Shown here: positions 31,818 to 40,403 of the stretch, piece after piece | Layout of the letters: the number at the start of each line of letters is the position of its first letter | Numbering within the stretch: the stretch's first letter is position 1 | NCBI GenBank assembly: GCA_039802005.1 | Contig: JBDRVV010000021.1 | Coordinates: forward strand, 1 to 48,302 | DNA from: a candidate division WOR-3 bacterium | GTDB lineage: Bacteria > Hydrothermota > Tepidihabitantia > SM23-42 > JAOAFX01 | Direction: 5' to 3' | Length of the DNA stretch: 48,302 nt | The notes under the pieces: generated by a model | Databases searched by the model: none | What the model was told of the DNA's origin: nothing | The model's input: only the letters and a program-made list of their open reading frames with translations | Translations under genes and position numbers: made by a program

Positions 31818-34800
31818 ATGGCTGACAATTTAAGGAATACTATAATTGATAGGCTTAAACCTCTTTTTATTCAGTATGATTCAAATTTTCAAGATTTTTT
31901 ATCCACCGGTCAAAGGATTGATACTGGACTTCAAACTAACTCAGAAATTTTGAGTGAAATCCGTCACCGTTTCAATAATTTATCTGCAACCGTAGAACTC
32001 GTTCTTGAAGGTGTAGTTGTATTTGATGCTGAAATAAAAAAGACGCACGAATTTTTGAAAAAAAGCATTGAGAATTTTAAAGAATCTGTGTTAATATCAG
32101 AGAAAATAAGTTCAGACCTTAATAATATTGCTGAGGTTTTAAAGAAAATCCAACTCGGTGTTAGGAATCTTGCAGAGACTATTTACAACATCAATTTTGT
32201 TTCCGAATCAATAGAGGTTGCATCAAGAAATGCGGGGATAACCGCTTTTCATGCCGGGAGAGAGGGCAGGGGTTTTGAGGTAATTGCGCGAGAAATGACA
32301 GATTTAGTTCGAAATGCCCAGGGACCGACTAAAATCATTCCTGTAATATCTAACGAATTATTAAAAAATATCGACGAATTAAATCAGGATTTAAAAAAGA
32401 TTAGGGATGTAATTGCATATTTAAGAGAGATTGCTGATAAGTTTTTGAATATCAATAACGAATTACTTGCCTTAATTCCGTATCTTGAAAATTCTATTCG
32501 GGATATATCTAACAGTGTATCTACACAGAAGGATCTGTATATTAATTTACAAAAAGAAAGTGATAAATTGCCTGAATATCTTAGTGATATTTATCGTATC
32601 ATCAGAACAACTGCAATAACTGAAATGTTTTTGGGCGCATTTTTTCAACACCTTAATAATATAAAGAACAACTTGATTATTGCCGACGACGAGCAGAATT
32701 TCTATTATCTATTCAACACCATAAAACAAGTTTTGGAAAATGAACCAAGATTGGAGGGAGAACACGAGCACTTTTTCAATTTAGAATTAAGGAAGCTTGA
32801 AATGCATACTTCAGAAAGATTGATAATACAGTTTGTTTCGGAGGCAAAACACCTCAACGAAGTAATAGGAGTAATATCTGATCGGATAAAATCTTGGACA
32901 AAAACCCACAATTTTGCAAATGAAACATTGAGCCGTGCTAAAGTATTTTATCAAGATATTGGTGAATTACTGCATTCTTTAAATGAAAAATCTAATAAGT
33001 TAAAAAATCTTATAACTAAAATAGAAAGGCCGGTTCAGGAATTAAAAAGGATTACTGAACGCTCTCGTCTTTTGGGTTTATATGCGGGTATTGAAAGTGC
33101 ACGTAGTGGGAAATTTGCAGAGGAACTCGGGGTTGTTACTAATGAAATCAAGACGCTTTCAACGAGGTCTTCTGAATTTGTTGGGAGCATTGATTCTGTT
33201 GTTGGCGAGATACTGAAAGACATTAATCATCTAATTTCTTATTTTGTCAGGACAACTGAAGATGTTGAATTTGGCTTGGAATCTCTGACCATCTCAATGG
33301 AAGCAGTGGGAGAAAGCAGTAAAGTTCTTGATAATATTTCAGCACTTTCTCAAGAAATGTTTTCGTCCACAGCGGAAATGGTAAATCAGTGTAGAATGCT
33401 TGGAGAACATTACCGAAATTTTGATACTGAGTATCACAAAATAAATGAATATTTTTCTTCATATGGAACAACAATAAAATCAGGAGAAGAATTAACAAAG
33501 AAGATGAAGGCAATTATAAATGAGTTTAAAAAAGATATCTTTTTACTTACGACCAAAAGGAAAAAGATCGTATTGCGTGCGACTGAAGACCCAATAACGC
33601 TTGACCCTGCTATAAAAACAGATACTACAAGCCATCAGGTAATTGAGCAAATATTTACCGGTCTTTACACTTTTGATCAGTTTAACCACCTTATTCCCGG
33701 TGTTGCATTTGCATTTACTGTTTCTGAAGATGGAAGGATTTGGGACTTTCGTCTTAAGAAAGGGGTAAAATTTCATAACGGAATTGAAGTGCAGGCAAAG
33801 GATATTTTGTTTTCATTAAATAAAGTAAAAAAAGGTCCTAATGCAAATTTTATTGAGTATCTCACTGAGATCGCTGTTATTGACCCTTATCATATCAGAT
33901 TTATATTGAAATTTCCCTATGTTCCATTTCTCGCAAATCTTGCCTGCGGTGTATGTGATATAGTTCCTTCTGATTTTAATCCGGACAGACCGGTTGGCTG
34001 TGGTCCATATAAACTTGTTTCTTATGAGAAGAACAACGAAATTGTTCTTGAGGCATTTGATGAATTCTATGACGGTAAACCACCGATTGACGAATGTGTT
34101 ATTAAAATAGTTCATGACGACACAGAAGCAATAGAATTATTTAAAAGAGGTGAAATTTCCATTCTTAATTTAACCTCAAATATGCTACAAGAATTTTCGC
34201 AGGAAGATGTATATACAGGACCTGGCTTATCTACTCAGTATCTTGCCATAAACTTTTCTAAAAAAAGTCCGTTTTTAGATTTGAATGTGCGCAGAGCAAT
34301 GAATTATGCCTTTGATCGAGACTATTATTGTCGCACATTATTAAAAGGGAAGGCAATACCCGCACATGGAGTATATCCACCTGGATTACCAGGATATAAT
34401 AGTAATCTTCAAATATACCAGTATGATATTAAAAAAGCGCGGGATTTAATGCGGCAGGCAGGATTCGGAGGTGGAATACCTGAGGAATTTGTCCTTGATG
34501 TCCGCGCGGGCGTTGATAATGTGAAAAGGGCAGAATTCATAAAAGATTCATTTGCCAAGATTGGTATCCATCTCCAAATAAATCCCCTGCCCTGGGATGA
34601 GTTTTTGAATAAAACATATAGTGGAAATAGTTTGCTTAGTTTGAGGGGGTGGGTATCAGACAATGGTGATCCAGATAATTTTGTCTATACACTATTCCAT
34701 TCAAAGAATTTTGGCGCGAGTGGTAACACATCTTTTTATGCTAATGAAGAACTCGATAAATTGATTGAGTCAGCCCGGGCTGAACAGATCCCCAGAAGAA

Positions 34801-34961
34801 GAATTGAACTATATCAAAAGATAGAGAATTTTATTGTAGAAAATGCGCTCTGGGTTTTCGTTTCTCACGGAGTCGATTGCTACGCAGTCCAAAAAAATAT
34901 AAAGGGTTTTACAGTTGACCCATTTGGTTTGGTCCGTTTTCGTAACCTTTTTTGCTTATAA
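31818..34961 (+). CDS. soluble chemoreceptor-like protein fused to SBP_bac_5 domain
   Basis: 1047 residues with no signal peptide or transmembrane helix, so apparently cytoplasmic. Residues 1-580 are helical coiled coil holding two segments like the MCP signalling hairpin. The first is about 133-166, with SRNAGITAFHAGREGRGFEV then IAREMTDLVR. The second is about 413-455, with ERSRLLGLYAGIESARSG then VTNEIKTLSTRS. Residues 583-1047 are a complete family-5 solute-binding domain (DppA/OppA type): EDPITLDPAIKTDT, LKKGVKFHNGIEVQAKDILF, VRRAMNYAFDRDYY and GDPDNFVYTLFHSKNFG. The order is receptor first, binding domain last. Intracellular SBP_bac_5 sensing is known in the regulator SgrR. CheW follows 2 bases later. 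A peptide or similar small-molecule ligand is inferred. Confidence 0.88.
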   Translation: MADNLRNTIIDRLKPLFIQYDSNFQDFLSTGQRIDTGLQTNSEILSEIRHRFNNLSATVELVLEGVVVFDAEIKKTHEFLKKSIENFKESVLISEKISSDLNNIAEVLKKIQLGVRNLAETIYNINFVSESIEVASRNAGITAFHAGREGRGFEVIAREMTDLVRNAQGPTKIIPVISNELLKNIDELNQDLKKIRDVIAYLREIADKFLNINNELLALIPYLENSIRDISNSVSTQKDLYINLQKESDKLPEYLSDIYRIIRTTAITEMFLGAFFQHLNNIKNNLIIADDEQNFYYLFNTIKQVLENEPRLEGEHEHFFNLELRKLEMHTSERLIIQFVSEAKHLNEVIGVISDRIKSWTKTHNFANETLSRAKVFYQDIGELLHSLNEKSNKLKNLITKIERPVQELKRITERSRLLGLYAGIESARSGKFAEELGVVTNEIKTLSTRSSEFVGSIDSVVGEILKDINHLISYFVRTTEDVEFGLESLTISMEAVGESSKVLDNISALSQEMFSSTAEMVNQCRMLGEHYRNFDTEYHKINEYFSSYGTTIKSGEELTKKMKAIINEFKKDIFLLTTKRKKIVLRATEDPITLDPAIKTDTTSHQVIEQIFTGLYTFDQFNHLIPGVAFAFTVSEDGRIWDFRLKKGVKFHNGIEVQAKDILFSLNKVKKGPNANFIEYLTEIAVIDPYHIRFILKFPYVPFLANLACGVCDIVPSDFNPDRPVGCGPYKLVSYEKNNEIVLEAFDEFYDGKPPIDECVIKIVHDDTEAIELFKRGEISILNLTSNMLQEFSQEDVYTGPGLSTQYLAINFSKKSPFLDLNVRRAMNYAFDRDYYCRTLLKGKAIPAHGVYPPGLPGYNSNLQIYQYDIKKARDLMRQAGFGGGIPEEFVLDVRAGVDNVKRAEFIKDSFAKIGIHLQINPLPWDEFLNKTYSGNSLLSLRGWVSDNGDPDNFVYTLFHSKNFGASGNTSFYANEELDKLIESARAEQIPRRRIELYQKIENFIVENALWVFVSHGVDCYAVQKNIKGFTVDPFGLVRFRNLFCL

Positions 34962-34963
34962 TT

Positions 34964-35383
34964 ATGGATACATTAATCATTTTTAAGGTTGCCGATGAAT
35001 CAATCGGCTTGGATATAAAGAAGGTGCGGGAGGTTACAGAATTATCTTCTTATGTCCCCGTACCAAAAGCACCGGATTTTTTAACTGGACTGGCAAATAT
35101 AAGGGGTGAGGTTGTGCCGGTCATTTCCTTACGCAAACGTCTTGGTATCGCTGGTGATGAACTGTGCAATATATTATTGGTTGTTGAAGAAGAAGACAGA
35201 ATTGCTGGTTTGCGAATAGATCGTTTGCTTGGAACAAAAAAGATTGATGAAAAATTGATAAATAGAAATTCCGAATTGCTCTCTACGAAAAAAGATAAGG
35301 ATTTCTTCCTTGGTGCTTATGAGACTGAAGAAAAGCCAATTTTAATATTAAACTTACCCCGAATTTTTGCAAAAGAGACATAA
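34964..35383 (+). CDS. cheW: CheW adaptor
   Basis: 139 residues, one CheW (SH3-like) domain: LIIFKVADESIGLDIKKVRE, VPVPKAPDFLTGLANIRGEV then VPVISLRKRLG, and a C-terminal LNLPRIF. It couples receptor tips to CheA. The ATG at 34964 follows the receptor stop by 2 bases; the frame extends 4 codons upstream into the receptor gene, which I reject. Confidence 0.93.
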   Translation: MDTLIIFKVADESIGLDIKKVREVTELSSYVPVPKAPDFLTGLANIRGEVVPVISLRKRLGIAGDELCNILLVVEEEDRIAGLRIDRLLGTKKIDEKLINRNSELLSTKKDKDFFLGAYETEEKPILILNLPRIFAKET

Positions 35384-35391
35384 AAAAGATA

Positions 35392-35419
35392 TTGACTTTT
35401 TAAAAAATTAAGATAAAAT
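35392..35419 (+). promoter_or_regulatory. internal promoter before cheY
   Basis: TTGACT (35392-35397), 16 bases, TAAAAT (35414-35419), 9 bases before an ATG at 35429. It allows cheY-cheA-cheC and the TPR genes to be expressed apart from the receptor. Confidence 0.7.
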
Positions 35420-35428
35420 TAATTTACT

Positions 35429-35494
35429 ATGGTTTTCAGAAGAAGAGTAAAGGGTTCATTATTCAGGGGTTTGAGGAAAAAGGAGGTTAAATGA
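35429..35494 (+). CDS. leaderless 21-codon micro-ORF coupled to cheY
   Basis: The ORF begins MVFRRRVKG and ends LRKKEVK: 21 residues, ten of them Arg or Lys and one acidic. Its ATG is at the predicted transcription start and its TGA overlaps the cheY ATG (ATGA), while the cheY Shine-Dalgarno AAAGGAGG lies inside it. It may be a leader peptide that couples or tunes cheY translation, or a small basic protein. Chance cannot be excluded for so short a frame. Confidence 0.45.
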   Translation: MVFRRRVKGSLFRGLRKKEVK

Positions 35495-35850
35495 GAATAC
35501 TGGTGGTGGACGACGCTATGTTTATGCGTCGGATGCTAACCGATATTTTAGAAAAAGGTGGGCATACTGTTTGTGGTGAGGCATCAACTGGTAAAGAAGC
35601 GGTGGAGCGATATAAAGAGTTAAAGCCGGATCTTGTTACTATGGACATTATTATGCCGGATATGAGCGGGATTGAAGCGGTTAAAGAAATAAAAAAGATT
35701 GATCCGAAGGCGAAAATTTTAATGGTATCAGCAATGGGACAGCAGGCACTTGTGCTTGAAGCCGTTCAAGCAGGTGCAATAGACTATGTGGTAAAACCCT
35801 TTCAACCTTCAAGGGTTCTTGAGTCTATTGAACGGATTATGAAGAAATAA
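35491..35850 (+). CDS. cheY: CheY-like response regulator
   Basis: 119 residues, a single receiver domain. The acidic pocket is Asp7-Asp8, the phospho-acceptor Asp52 is in VTMDIIMPD, with Ser80 in LMVSAMGQ and Lys102 in VVKPF. There is no output domain, so it acts as a diffusible signal from CheA. A good Shine-Dalgarno (AAAGGAGG) lies within the preceding micro-ORF. With no flagellar motor genes nearby, its target is unknown; it may act on the TPR/roadblock proteins of the cluster (inference). Confidence 0.95.
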   Translation: MRILVVDDAMFMRRMLTDILEKGGHTVCGEASTGKEAVERYKELKPDLVTMDIIMPDMSGIEAVKEIKKIDPKAKILMVSAMGQQALVLEAVQAGAIDYVVKPFQPSRVLESIERIMKK

Positions 35851-35867
35851 ATTAATAATATATAAAA

Positions 35868-37376
35868 ATGTTGGAAGAATATCTATCCCTTTTTATCAGC
35901 GAGACTGAATCGTATATAAAGCAACTTGAAAAGGATCTTTTGATCCTTGAGAAGGATGGGAAAAACCGAGATTCAATACTTGAGGTTTTTAGAATTTTAC
36001 ACACAATTAAAGGAATGGCACAGACAATGGGTTTTGAAGAACTCGGTAATCTGGCTCATTCAGTTGAAGACCTACTCACCGAACCTAAAACAAAAGGGGA
36101 GATAGATAGGAAGACGGTCGAGTTTCTCTTTATCATAGTTGATTACTTCTCACAGTTTTTAAAATCAATAAAAAATAATGCCGTTGTGCCACCAGCGAGT
36201 GAATTGTTGACAATTTGTGAAGAAATTAAACAGGGAAAGGAAGTTACATTAAAAAAAGCGGTTGTTGAAGATGCTGAACTTGGTGAGATTAGAGTGAAAA
36301 TGTCAAAGATTGACAATTTATTTAATCTTACGAATGAATTACTCATAATAAAATCTCGTCTTGTTAAACTAAGTTCGGAGTCAAAAGATAGTGAACTTCA
36401 AAATCTTAGCGAGAATGCGGCAAGGTTAATATCTGCATTGCAGGATGAAATGATGCGATTGCGAATGCTTCCATTATCAACAGTATTTGAATTTTTCCCG
36501 CGCTGGCTAAGGGATGAGGCAAAAAAACAGAATAAAGAGATTGAATTTTTAATAATTGGCAGTGAAATTGAGGTTGACCGCTCAATCATAGATGTTCTTA
36601 AGGAACCAATTATGCATCTTTTAAGAAATGCTATTGACCATGGGATAGAAAAGAAAGGCAGAATAATTTTGAATGCAACGAGAGAAAAAGAATTTATTAG
36701 AATCAGTGTTTCCGATGATGGAAGGGGAATCGATTCAGAACAGATAAGAAGATTGATTGTTGAAAAGAATCTCGTTGATTATGATACTGCCCAAAAGTTA
36801 GGAGTTGAAGAATTGCTTAAATTTTTATTAAGACCTGATTTTTCAACAAAAAAGGATGTATCAAAAGTTTCAGGAAGGGGAATAGGGCTTGATATAGTCA
36901 ATTCATTTGTTAAGGAATTGGGCGGTAGACTTGAGATAAAATCAGAAAAAGGGAAGGGCTCAACATTTATCATTGAACTTCCTATCAGCCTTGCGGTGAT
37001 TCGTGCCTTTGTTTTGGGGATGGATGGCCAACGTTATGCACTTCCGCTTAATTTTGTGCAGGAGACTTTCTATATTGATGATAGTAGTATACAGACTGTA
37101 TGTAAGCATGAACTTTTTAAACTCAGAAATAGTATATTACCTCTTGTCAGAATATCTGAAATGTTGAATTGTGTAACGAAATCGGGAAAAAAATCAGTAA
37201 TTGTCGTTGATTATGAAGGAAAAAAAAGAGGATTTATTGTTGATGAAATATTGAGTGAGGATGAAATTGTTGTTAAAAAAGCAGACAAATTTTTGCCTTC
37301 TTCACTATATTCGGGTTGTTCAATTTATGGAGATGGCAAACCTATATTGATACTTGATCCGAGGGGGTTTGAATGA
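35868..37376 (+). CDS. cheA: chemotaxis histidine kinase CheA
   Basis: 502 residues, compact. The P1 Hpt domain carries the phospho-histidine His45 in ILHTIKGMAQTMGFEEL. A short linker (about 105-138) replaces P2, so CheY/CheB docking is not by a standard P2 domain. P3 dimerisation lies about 140-200 and the P4 ATPase about 205-372: N box LRNAIDHGIE, G1 DDGRGID and G2 SGRGIGLDIV. The P5 CheW-like domain (375-502) ends DPRGFE. All catalytic boxes are present. Its stop overlaps the cheC ATG (ATGA). There is no clear Shine-Dalgarno, and it starts 17 bases after cheY. Confidence 0.95.
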   Translation: MLEEYLSLFISETESYIKQLEKDLLILEKDGKNRDSILEVFRILHTIKGMAQTMGFEELGNLAHSVEDLLTEPKTKGEIDRKTVEFLFIIVDYFSQFLKSIKNNAVVPPASELLTICEEIKQGKEVTLKKAVVEDAELGEIRVKMSKIDNLFNLTNELLIIKSRLVKLSSESKDSELQNLSENAARLISALQDEMMRLRMLPLSTVFEFFPRWLRDEAKKQNKEIEFLIIGSEIEVDRSIIDVLKEPIMHLLRNAIDHGIEKKGRIILNATREKEFIRISVSDDGRGIDSEQIRRLIVEKNLVDYDTAQKLGVEELLKFLLRPDFSTKKDVSKVSGRGIGLDIVNSFVKELGGRLEIKSEKGKGSTFIIELPISLAVIRAFVLGMDGQRYALPLNFVQETFYIDDSSIQTVCKHELFKLRNSILPLVRISEMLNCVTKSGKKSVIVVDYEGKKRGFIVDEILSEDEIVVKKADKFLPSSLYSGCSIYGDGKPILILDPRGFE

Positions 37377-37984
37377 TTGATGCAAAAAATCTTACCGTAA
37401 AGCAGATTGATGCTCTAACCGAAGTCGCCAATATTGGAGGCGGACATGCAGCCACATCATTATCTCAGTTACTTGGTAAAAAGGTAATGATTCGTGTTCC
37501 GAAACTTTATACTGGTCAACTTGAAGAAGTGATATTGAAGATTGCCGACCCTAACGATGTTGTCGCATCAGTTTTATTATATTTCCTTGGTGATTTGACA
37601 GGTAGAACGCTACTTATATACCCTTATGAAGATGCCCAGGAATTAACAAGACTATTGATGCCCGAAGGACACGAAAGTACAATTGAACTTCAAGAATCTT
37701 TACTAAAAGAAGTTTCAAATATATTGTCCTGTGCCTATATGAACGCCCTTGGCGAATTGCTGGGACTTTTGATTCTCCCTTCAGTTCCCGGGATGATAAT
37801 TGATATGGTCGGTGCAGTTCTCTCCAGTGTAATTGTTGAATTCGGTAATGAGAAGGATTTTATTTTCTGCATTGAGACTCAATTTGATTTTGGAGATTTC
37901 AATAAGCCACTTTCTGCCTATTTTCTATTGCTCCCTGATAATTCAAGTTTAGAAGTTATGTTAAAAAAACTAAATTTGCTATAA
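37373..37984 (+). CDS. cheC: CheC-family phosphatase
   Basis: 203 residues with both CheC active-site repeats: Glu17-x-x-Asn20 in LTEVANIGGGHAATSLS and Glu113-x-x-Asn116 in LKEVSNILSCAYMNALGEL. Both sites appear intact, so it should dephosphorylate CheY-P. CheD, the usual CheC partner, is absent here. Its ATG overlaps cheA and it is followed one base later by the large TPR gene. Confidence 0.92.
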   Translation: MIDAKNLTVKQIDALTEVANIGGGHAATSLSQLLGKKVMIRVPKLYTGQLEEVILKIADPNDVVASVLLYFLGDLTGRTLLIYPYEDAQELTRLLMPEGHESTIELQESLLKEVSNILSCAYMNALGELLGLLILPSVPGMIIDMVGAVLSSVIVEFGNEKDFIFCIETQFDFGDFNKPLSAYFLLLPDNSSLEVMLKKLNLL

Positions 37985-37985
37985 A

Positions 37986-40382
37986 ATGATTTCACCAGAA
38001 GAATATAAAGTATTGAAAAGTTTTGCTGAAAGAATCCCGGATAATGACCCGGGTGCACACAACAATCTTGCAGTTGTTTATTATAATAAAGGACTTTATG
38101 AAGAAGCAATTCAGGAATTAGAAAAGGCATTAAGCATTGATCCAAACTTCACGCTTGCAAGGAATAATTTAGAGATTATTTTGAAGAAATCTGGAAAACT
38201 TGATAGCAAGGTAAAGGAACTTGCACATCATATTGATGTGGAGCCATTTGATGAAATAAAAACTCTTGAACTCGCTGATACATACAGGAAATTGAATCGA
38301 TATTCTCAGGCTATAATCTACTACCGCAAGGTTCTTGATTTTAATCCAGGTTCTTACGAAGCACATTTTGGTCTTGGTATTACGCTCAGAAATCTCGGTA
38401 AATATGACGATGCCCTTGAGGAGATAAAAAAGAGCCTTGAAATAAAAATTTCTCCTGAAGGTTATCGCCTGCTTGGTGAAATATATTTCAATAAAGGGAT
38501 TATAGATCTTGCGATTAAAAATTTTCAGGAAGCAATAATGCTTGATCCGGCTTCTGCCGAAGCCCATTTCTTTTTAGGTTTTGCCTTGGGTGAGAAGGGA
38601 ATGCACAAGGAAGGCAGGGAAGAAATTAAAAAGGCAATTCAATTAAATCCTGCACTTGCTCAATTTGAGCCCAATCTACCAATTGAATTAAAAGAACACA
38701 AAGGTTATCTTGATTTTCTAAAAGAGCAACTGGGGGTCCCCAAGAGTTCAGTTAATGAGTTTCAGGCTCATTACAATCTGGGTATGACATACCGGAATAA
38801 GGGGTTGTTTACTGAGGCAAAAAGAGAATTTGAAGAGGCGTTGAAATTTAAAGAAGATGACTCAGAATTACTCGCCTCGCTGGGAGAGGTGAATCTTTTT
38901 TTAAATAAACTGGATGATGCTTATAATTATTTTTCTCGCTGTCTCGAACTTGATTCACTGTCGGTGAGGGGTCTGAATGGCTTGGGATCTGTTTACTTAA
39001 AGAAAAATAACTATGAGCAGGCTAAAGCCTGTTTTGAGAAAGTAATTGCGGTTGATAAAAATTATATTCAAGGACTTGCAAACCTCGGGCTCGCCAATTA
39101 TTTATTAAATCAAATTGAAGAAGCGGTGAAAATTTTTAATGCAGCTATAGAGCAAGGTAGTGAAGATGCAAAATACAATCTGGGTATGTATCTTTATAAA
39201 AAGGGAGACTATGAGCAGGTATTAAAACTCTTCAAAGATGAATCTATTGACAGCAATTTTTTCCGTGGCGTGGTTTATGCTGAGTTAGGAAGGGATGATG
39301 AGGCAGTGACTTCATTTAAAAATATTATCAATGTTTTGCCGAGTTATGCGGGTGCATATTATAACCTGGGTTTTTTACTAATGAAAATGGGACAATTTGA
39401 AGATGGCCTATCAAATATCCGAAGAGGCATGGAGATTGAACCAAACTATGAAAAAGAAAAATATCGTATTGCAATTGCACCAGAATTATATGAATATGGT
39501 TTATACTACATACCATCCAGAATAGAAGAGAAATTTGAAGAGAAAATTGCTGAAGAAGTTGAAGAATTTTTCCCAACCCTTGAAGTTCCCACACCTCAGG
39601 ATTATATACAGGAAGCAGAAAATTTGTTGAGAAAAAATGAATTTGATAAGGCTTTGAATATGGTTGATGAAGCACTTAAACTCGTTCCTGAAATGAACGA
39701 AGCAGTTATACTCAAATCCAAAATTTTATTTCAAGCGGGTAATATAGATGATGCAATTAATCAACTGGAAAGTTTTACCAAAAAACATCCTGATGACATT
39801 GATTCTATTTTGACACTTGCGAATATGTTAAAGACACTTGGTAGATTAAAGCAGGCGAAAGAAAAATATCGCAGTCTTTTGATGATACAAAATGACAATC
39901 CGGACTGGCTAAGAGAACTGGCTTCATTAAGTTTTACCTTGAATGAGCTGGATGATGCTTTGATTATTTACAACCAATTGTACGAAAAAAATCCAATGGA
40001 TACTTCAGTTAATTTAGGACTATTGAATATACACCTGAAGAAAAAGGATTTTGAAAAGGCGGAAAAATATATTGATATGCTGGAAAAAGATAAACCTGAA
40101 ATTTATGATTTTTACGCTTCGGCAGGGTTGTATTATCTTGAGAAGAATGACCGCACTAAGGCAAAGAACTATTTTCAGCGGGCAGTAGAACTTGAACCCT
40201 CAAAACCAGTTCCCTATTATAATCTCGGTATTATCGCAGTTCAAGAAGGTAAGTTTGATGAAGCATGCGGCTACTGGAAAAAGGCAATGCTTTTAAGCCC
40301 GGATGAAGAACTGGCAAGTAAAATTACCCATTGTTTGAATATAACTATGGAGATGATGGAATTCTTAAAAGGTGGTTTATAG
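37986..40382 (+). CDS. large TPR-repeat protein of chemosensory cluster
   Basis: 798 residues, almost entirely tetratricopeptide repeats (for example NNLAVVYYNKGLYEEAIQEL, AHYNLGMTYRNKGLFTEAKR, PYYNLGIIAVQEGKFDEACG). There are about eight or more repeats before and six or more after an acidic break at about 512-545 (EEKFEEKIAEEVEEF). No signal peptide or membrane segment. TPR arrays are protein-binding scaffolds. Its place directly after cheC and before the TPR-roadblock gene suggests it organises or receives output from the Che proteins (inference). Translationally close: 1-base gap. Confidence 0.85.
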   Translation: MISPEEYKVLKSFAERIPDNDPGAHNNLAVVYYNKGLYEEAIQELEKALSIDPNFTLARNNLEIILKKSGKLDSKVKELAHHIDVEPFDEIKTLELADTYRKLNRYSQAIIYYRKVLDFNPGSYEAHFGLGITLRNLGKYDDALEEIKKSLEIKISPEGYRLLGEIYFNKGIIDLAIKNFQEAIMLDPASAEAHFFLGFALGEKGMHKEGREEIKKAIQLNPALAQFEPNLPIELKEHKGYLDFLKEQLGVPKSSVNEFQAHYNLGMTYRNKGLFTEAKREFEEALKFKEDDSELLASLGEVNLFLNKLDDAYNYFSRCLELDSLSVRGLNGLGSVYLKKNNYEQAKACFEKVIAVDKNYIQGLANLGLANYLLNQIEEAVKIFNAAIEQGSEDAKYNLGMYLYKKGDYEQVLKLFKDESIDSNFFRGVVYAELGRDDEAVTSFKNIINVLPSYAGAYYNLGFLLMKMGQFEDGLSNIRRGMEIEPNYEKEKYRIAIAPELYEYGLYYIPSRIEEKFEEKIAEEVEEFFPTLEVPTPQDYIQEAENLLRKNEFDKALNMVDEALKLVPEMNEAVILKSKILFQAGNIDDAINQLESFTKKHPDDIDSILTLANMLKTLGRLKQAKEKYRSLLMIQNDNPDWLRELASLSFTLNELDDALIIYNQLYEKNPMDTSVNLGLLNIHLKKKDFEKAEKYIDMLEKDKPEIYDFYASAGLYYLEKNDRTKAKNYFQRAVELEPSKPVPYYNLGIIAVQEGKFDEACGYWKKAMLLSPDEELASKITHCLNITMEMMEFLKGGL

Positions 40383-40403
40383 GTTAAGGAGGTAAGATTA
40401 GAT

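Noticed and set aside
31818-37984. Flagellar chemotaxis operon
   Set aside because: No flagellar, motor, cheR or cheB genes are adjacent, the receptor is not membrane-bound, and the cluster continues into TPR and roadblock genes.
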